A stretch of DNA of 64,000 bases from contig NZ_CANDOB010000001.1 in the NCBI RefSeq assembly GCF_947387515.1, positions 186,001-250,000 on the forward strand, given 5' to 3'. Within the stretch, counting starts at the first letter, position 1. Each line of letters opens with the position of its first letter. Positions 63,080 to 64,000 of the stretch are shown here, one piece after another. The notes beneath the pieces were generated by a model. It ran no database searches and was not told where the DNA came from. It worked only from the letters and a program-made list of their open reading frames with translations. The position numbers and the translations under genes are program-made. Origin of the DNA: Alkalihalobacillus sp. CinArs1 (GTDB lineage: Bacteria > Bacillota > Bacilli > Bacillales > Guptibacillaceae).

Positions 63080-64000
63080 ATGAGGATGGAACTAGCCTTT
63101 AACGAGGAATGGAAATCTGATTTTCTAAAACACATAGAAGATGATGGCCCATGGACAAACTGGGAACTTTTTAAACTAGCGATAGAAGCAGAAAGACATA
63201 CAACGATCCCCTCATTTACGGGATTACAGGCTCCAGCTCACCTTCCTCATTTGACGCCTCATCCATATCAACTTGAAGCCGCAAGAAGAGTAGTAGAAGA
63301 CATGAACGGCAAAGCAATCCTTGCAGATGAGGTAGGGTTAGGAAAAACGATTGAAGCTGGACTCATCATCAAAGAATACATGATAAGAGGACTTGTAAAA
63401 AAAGTACTCATCCTTGTACCTGCGTCACTTGTCTCACAATGGGCGATGGAATTGAATCAAAAGTTTTACATACCTGCTGTCGTTCAAAGAAAAAGTTATG
63501 TTTGGGATCAATGCGATGTTGTTGTTTCATCAATCGATACGGCAAAACGAGAACCACACCGTTCGATCGTCTATGAACAAGACTACGATATGGTAATTAT
63601 CGATGAGGCTCACCGACTGAAGAATAGCCGTACTAAAAACTATGAATTTGTCCAACACCTACAAAAGAAATTCTGTCTTCTCCTTACAGCAACACCTGTT
63701 CAAAATCGGTTGGAGGAAGTTTTTAACCTCGTATCATTATTAAAACCAGGGCACCTTGGAAGCTATGAACATTTTGAGAAGGATTATAAGGGGAAAGAAA
63801 AAAGCATCGAGGACGAAGAACGCTTACGTACGTTGATCCAAAAGGTTATGGTTCGTAATAGAAGACAAGATACTGAGATGGACTGGCCAGAACGCATTGT
63901 AAAAACTGTACCGATCCACTTAAGCGATGAAGAAGAATCCCTATATAGAGCTGTGGAAAGTTTAAAACAACATCCAGTTGCAACAAGAAGCCAGTTTTCT
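63080..64000 (+). CDS. yqhH: SNF2-family DEAD/DEAH helicase YqhH, N-terminal part
   Basis: An open frame of 307 codons runs off the end of the window. It encodes the first half of an Snf2/RapA-like ATPase: the Q-like segment HPYQLEAARRVVEDM, Walker A ADEVGLGKTIEAG, motif Ia LILVPASLVSQW, Walker B DMVIIDEAHRLKN and motif III LLLTATPVQN. B. subtilis YqhH lies at the same place, divergent from gcvT. Its role is not well defined; by family it remodels nucleic-acid-protein complexes. AAGAGAGGG precedes the ATG at 63080; an ATG two codons later is also possible. Confidence 0.9.
   Translation, partial: MRMELAFNEEWKSDFLKHIEDDGPWTNWELFKLAIEAERHTTIPSFTGLQAPAHLPHLTPHPYQLEAARRVVEDMNGKAILADEVGLGKTIEAGLIIKEYMIRGLVKKVLILVPASLVSQWAMELNQKFYIPAVVQRKSYVWDQCDVVVSSIDTAKREPHRSIVYEQDYDMVIIDEAHRLKNSRTKNYEFVQHLQKKFCLLLTATPVQNRLEEVFNLVSLLKPGHLGSYEHFEKDYKGKEKSIEDEERLRTLIQKVMVRNRRQDTEMDWPERIVKTVPIHLSDEEESLYRAVESLKQHPVATRSQFS

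Noticed and set aside
1-64000. Insertion sequences, prophage, integrases, CRISPR repeats, tRNA or rRNA genes
   Set aside because: None were seen. Nearly all genes are core Bacillaceae genes in conserved order, with only local additions (OLE/oapA, exporter operon, nrdJ, mcm genes).

Overview
The window is a core chromosomal segment of an endospore-forming member of the Bacillaceae. The evidence is the complete spoIIIAA-AH operon, spo0A, spoIVB, bacilliredoxin, MntR, the bkd/ptb/buk operon and a gene order that follows the Bacillus subtilis yqh-yqi-yqj region almost gene for gene. Several features point to a cobalamin-using relative of the alkaliphilic or halophilic bacilli: a methylmalonyl-CoA mutase locus, an adenosylcobalamin-dependent ribonucleotide reductase and, most notably, an OLE RNA locus with its partner gene oapA. 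The species cannot be named from sequence reading alone.

Layout. 1-5.6 kb: end of a heavy-metal-binding (HMA) protein gene, a RocB/YqjN-type M20 hydrolase, a glycerophosphodiester phosphodiesterase, NADPH dehydrogenase NamA, RNase Z and a CPBP membrane protease. 5.7-13 kb: Y-family polymerase, MarR regulator, PepT-like peptidase and a propionate/methylmalonyl-CoA operon (mutase large subunit, a B12-domain/epimerase fusion, carboxyltransferase). 13.1-15.4 kb: the 30-residue Prli42 gene, L,D-transpeptidase, YqjA and BrxB. 15.5-26 kb: branched-chain keto-acid operon ptb-bcd-buk-lpdV-bkdAA-bkdAB-bkdB with a sigma-54 promoter, a nested dyad and the activator BkdR, then yqzF. 26-34 kb: spo0A, spoIVB, recN, argR, tlyA and dxs. 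33.6-35 kb: oapA and OLE RNA. 35-40.3 kb: ispA, xseB, xseA, nusB, yqhY, accC and accB; folD is absent from its usual place between nusB and xseA. 40.6-45.7 kb: spoIIIA operon. 45.8-48.3 kb: a self-regulated ABC exporter with a TetR regulator. 48.3-54.1 kb: efp, papA, aroQ, yqhR, yqhQ, yqhP, yqhO and mntR. 54.3-57 kb: B12-dependent ribonucleotide reductase behind paired NrdR boxes. 57.2-64 kb: lipM, yqhL, gcvPB, gcvPA and gcvT with a tandem glycine riboswitch, and the start of a SNF2 helicase gene.

How the genes work together. Valine and isoleucine breakdown (bcd, bkd) yields branched acyl-CoA for fatty-acid synthesis and propionyl-CoA. The mcm operon can take propionyl-CoA to succinyl-CoA. 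LipM supplies the octanoyl/lipoyl groups needed by BkdB and the glycine cleavage system. AccB/AccC provide malonyl-CoA, and Dxs/IspA feed isoprenoids. Sporulation control (sigma-H promoter and 0A boxes at spo0A, SpoIVB, SpoIIIA channel) is interleaved with this metabolism, and 0A-box matches also sit at the bkdR/yqzF intergenic region.

No tRNA, rRNA, CRISPR array, transposase or prophage gene was seen. The most exciting element is the OLE RNA/OapA locus: a large noncoding RNA with its own promoter between ispA and dxs. It belongs to a known but very incompletely understood ribonucleoprotein system.
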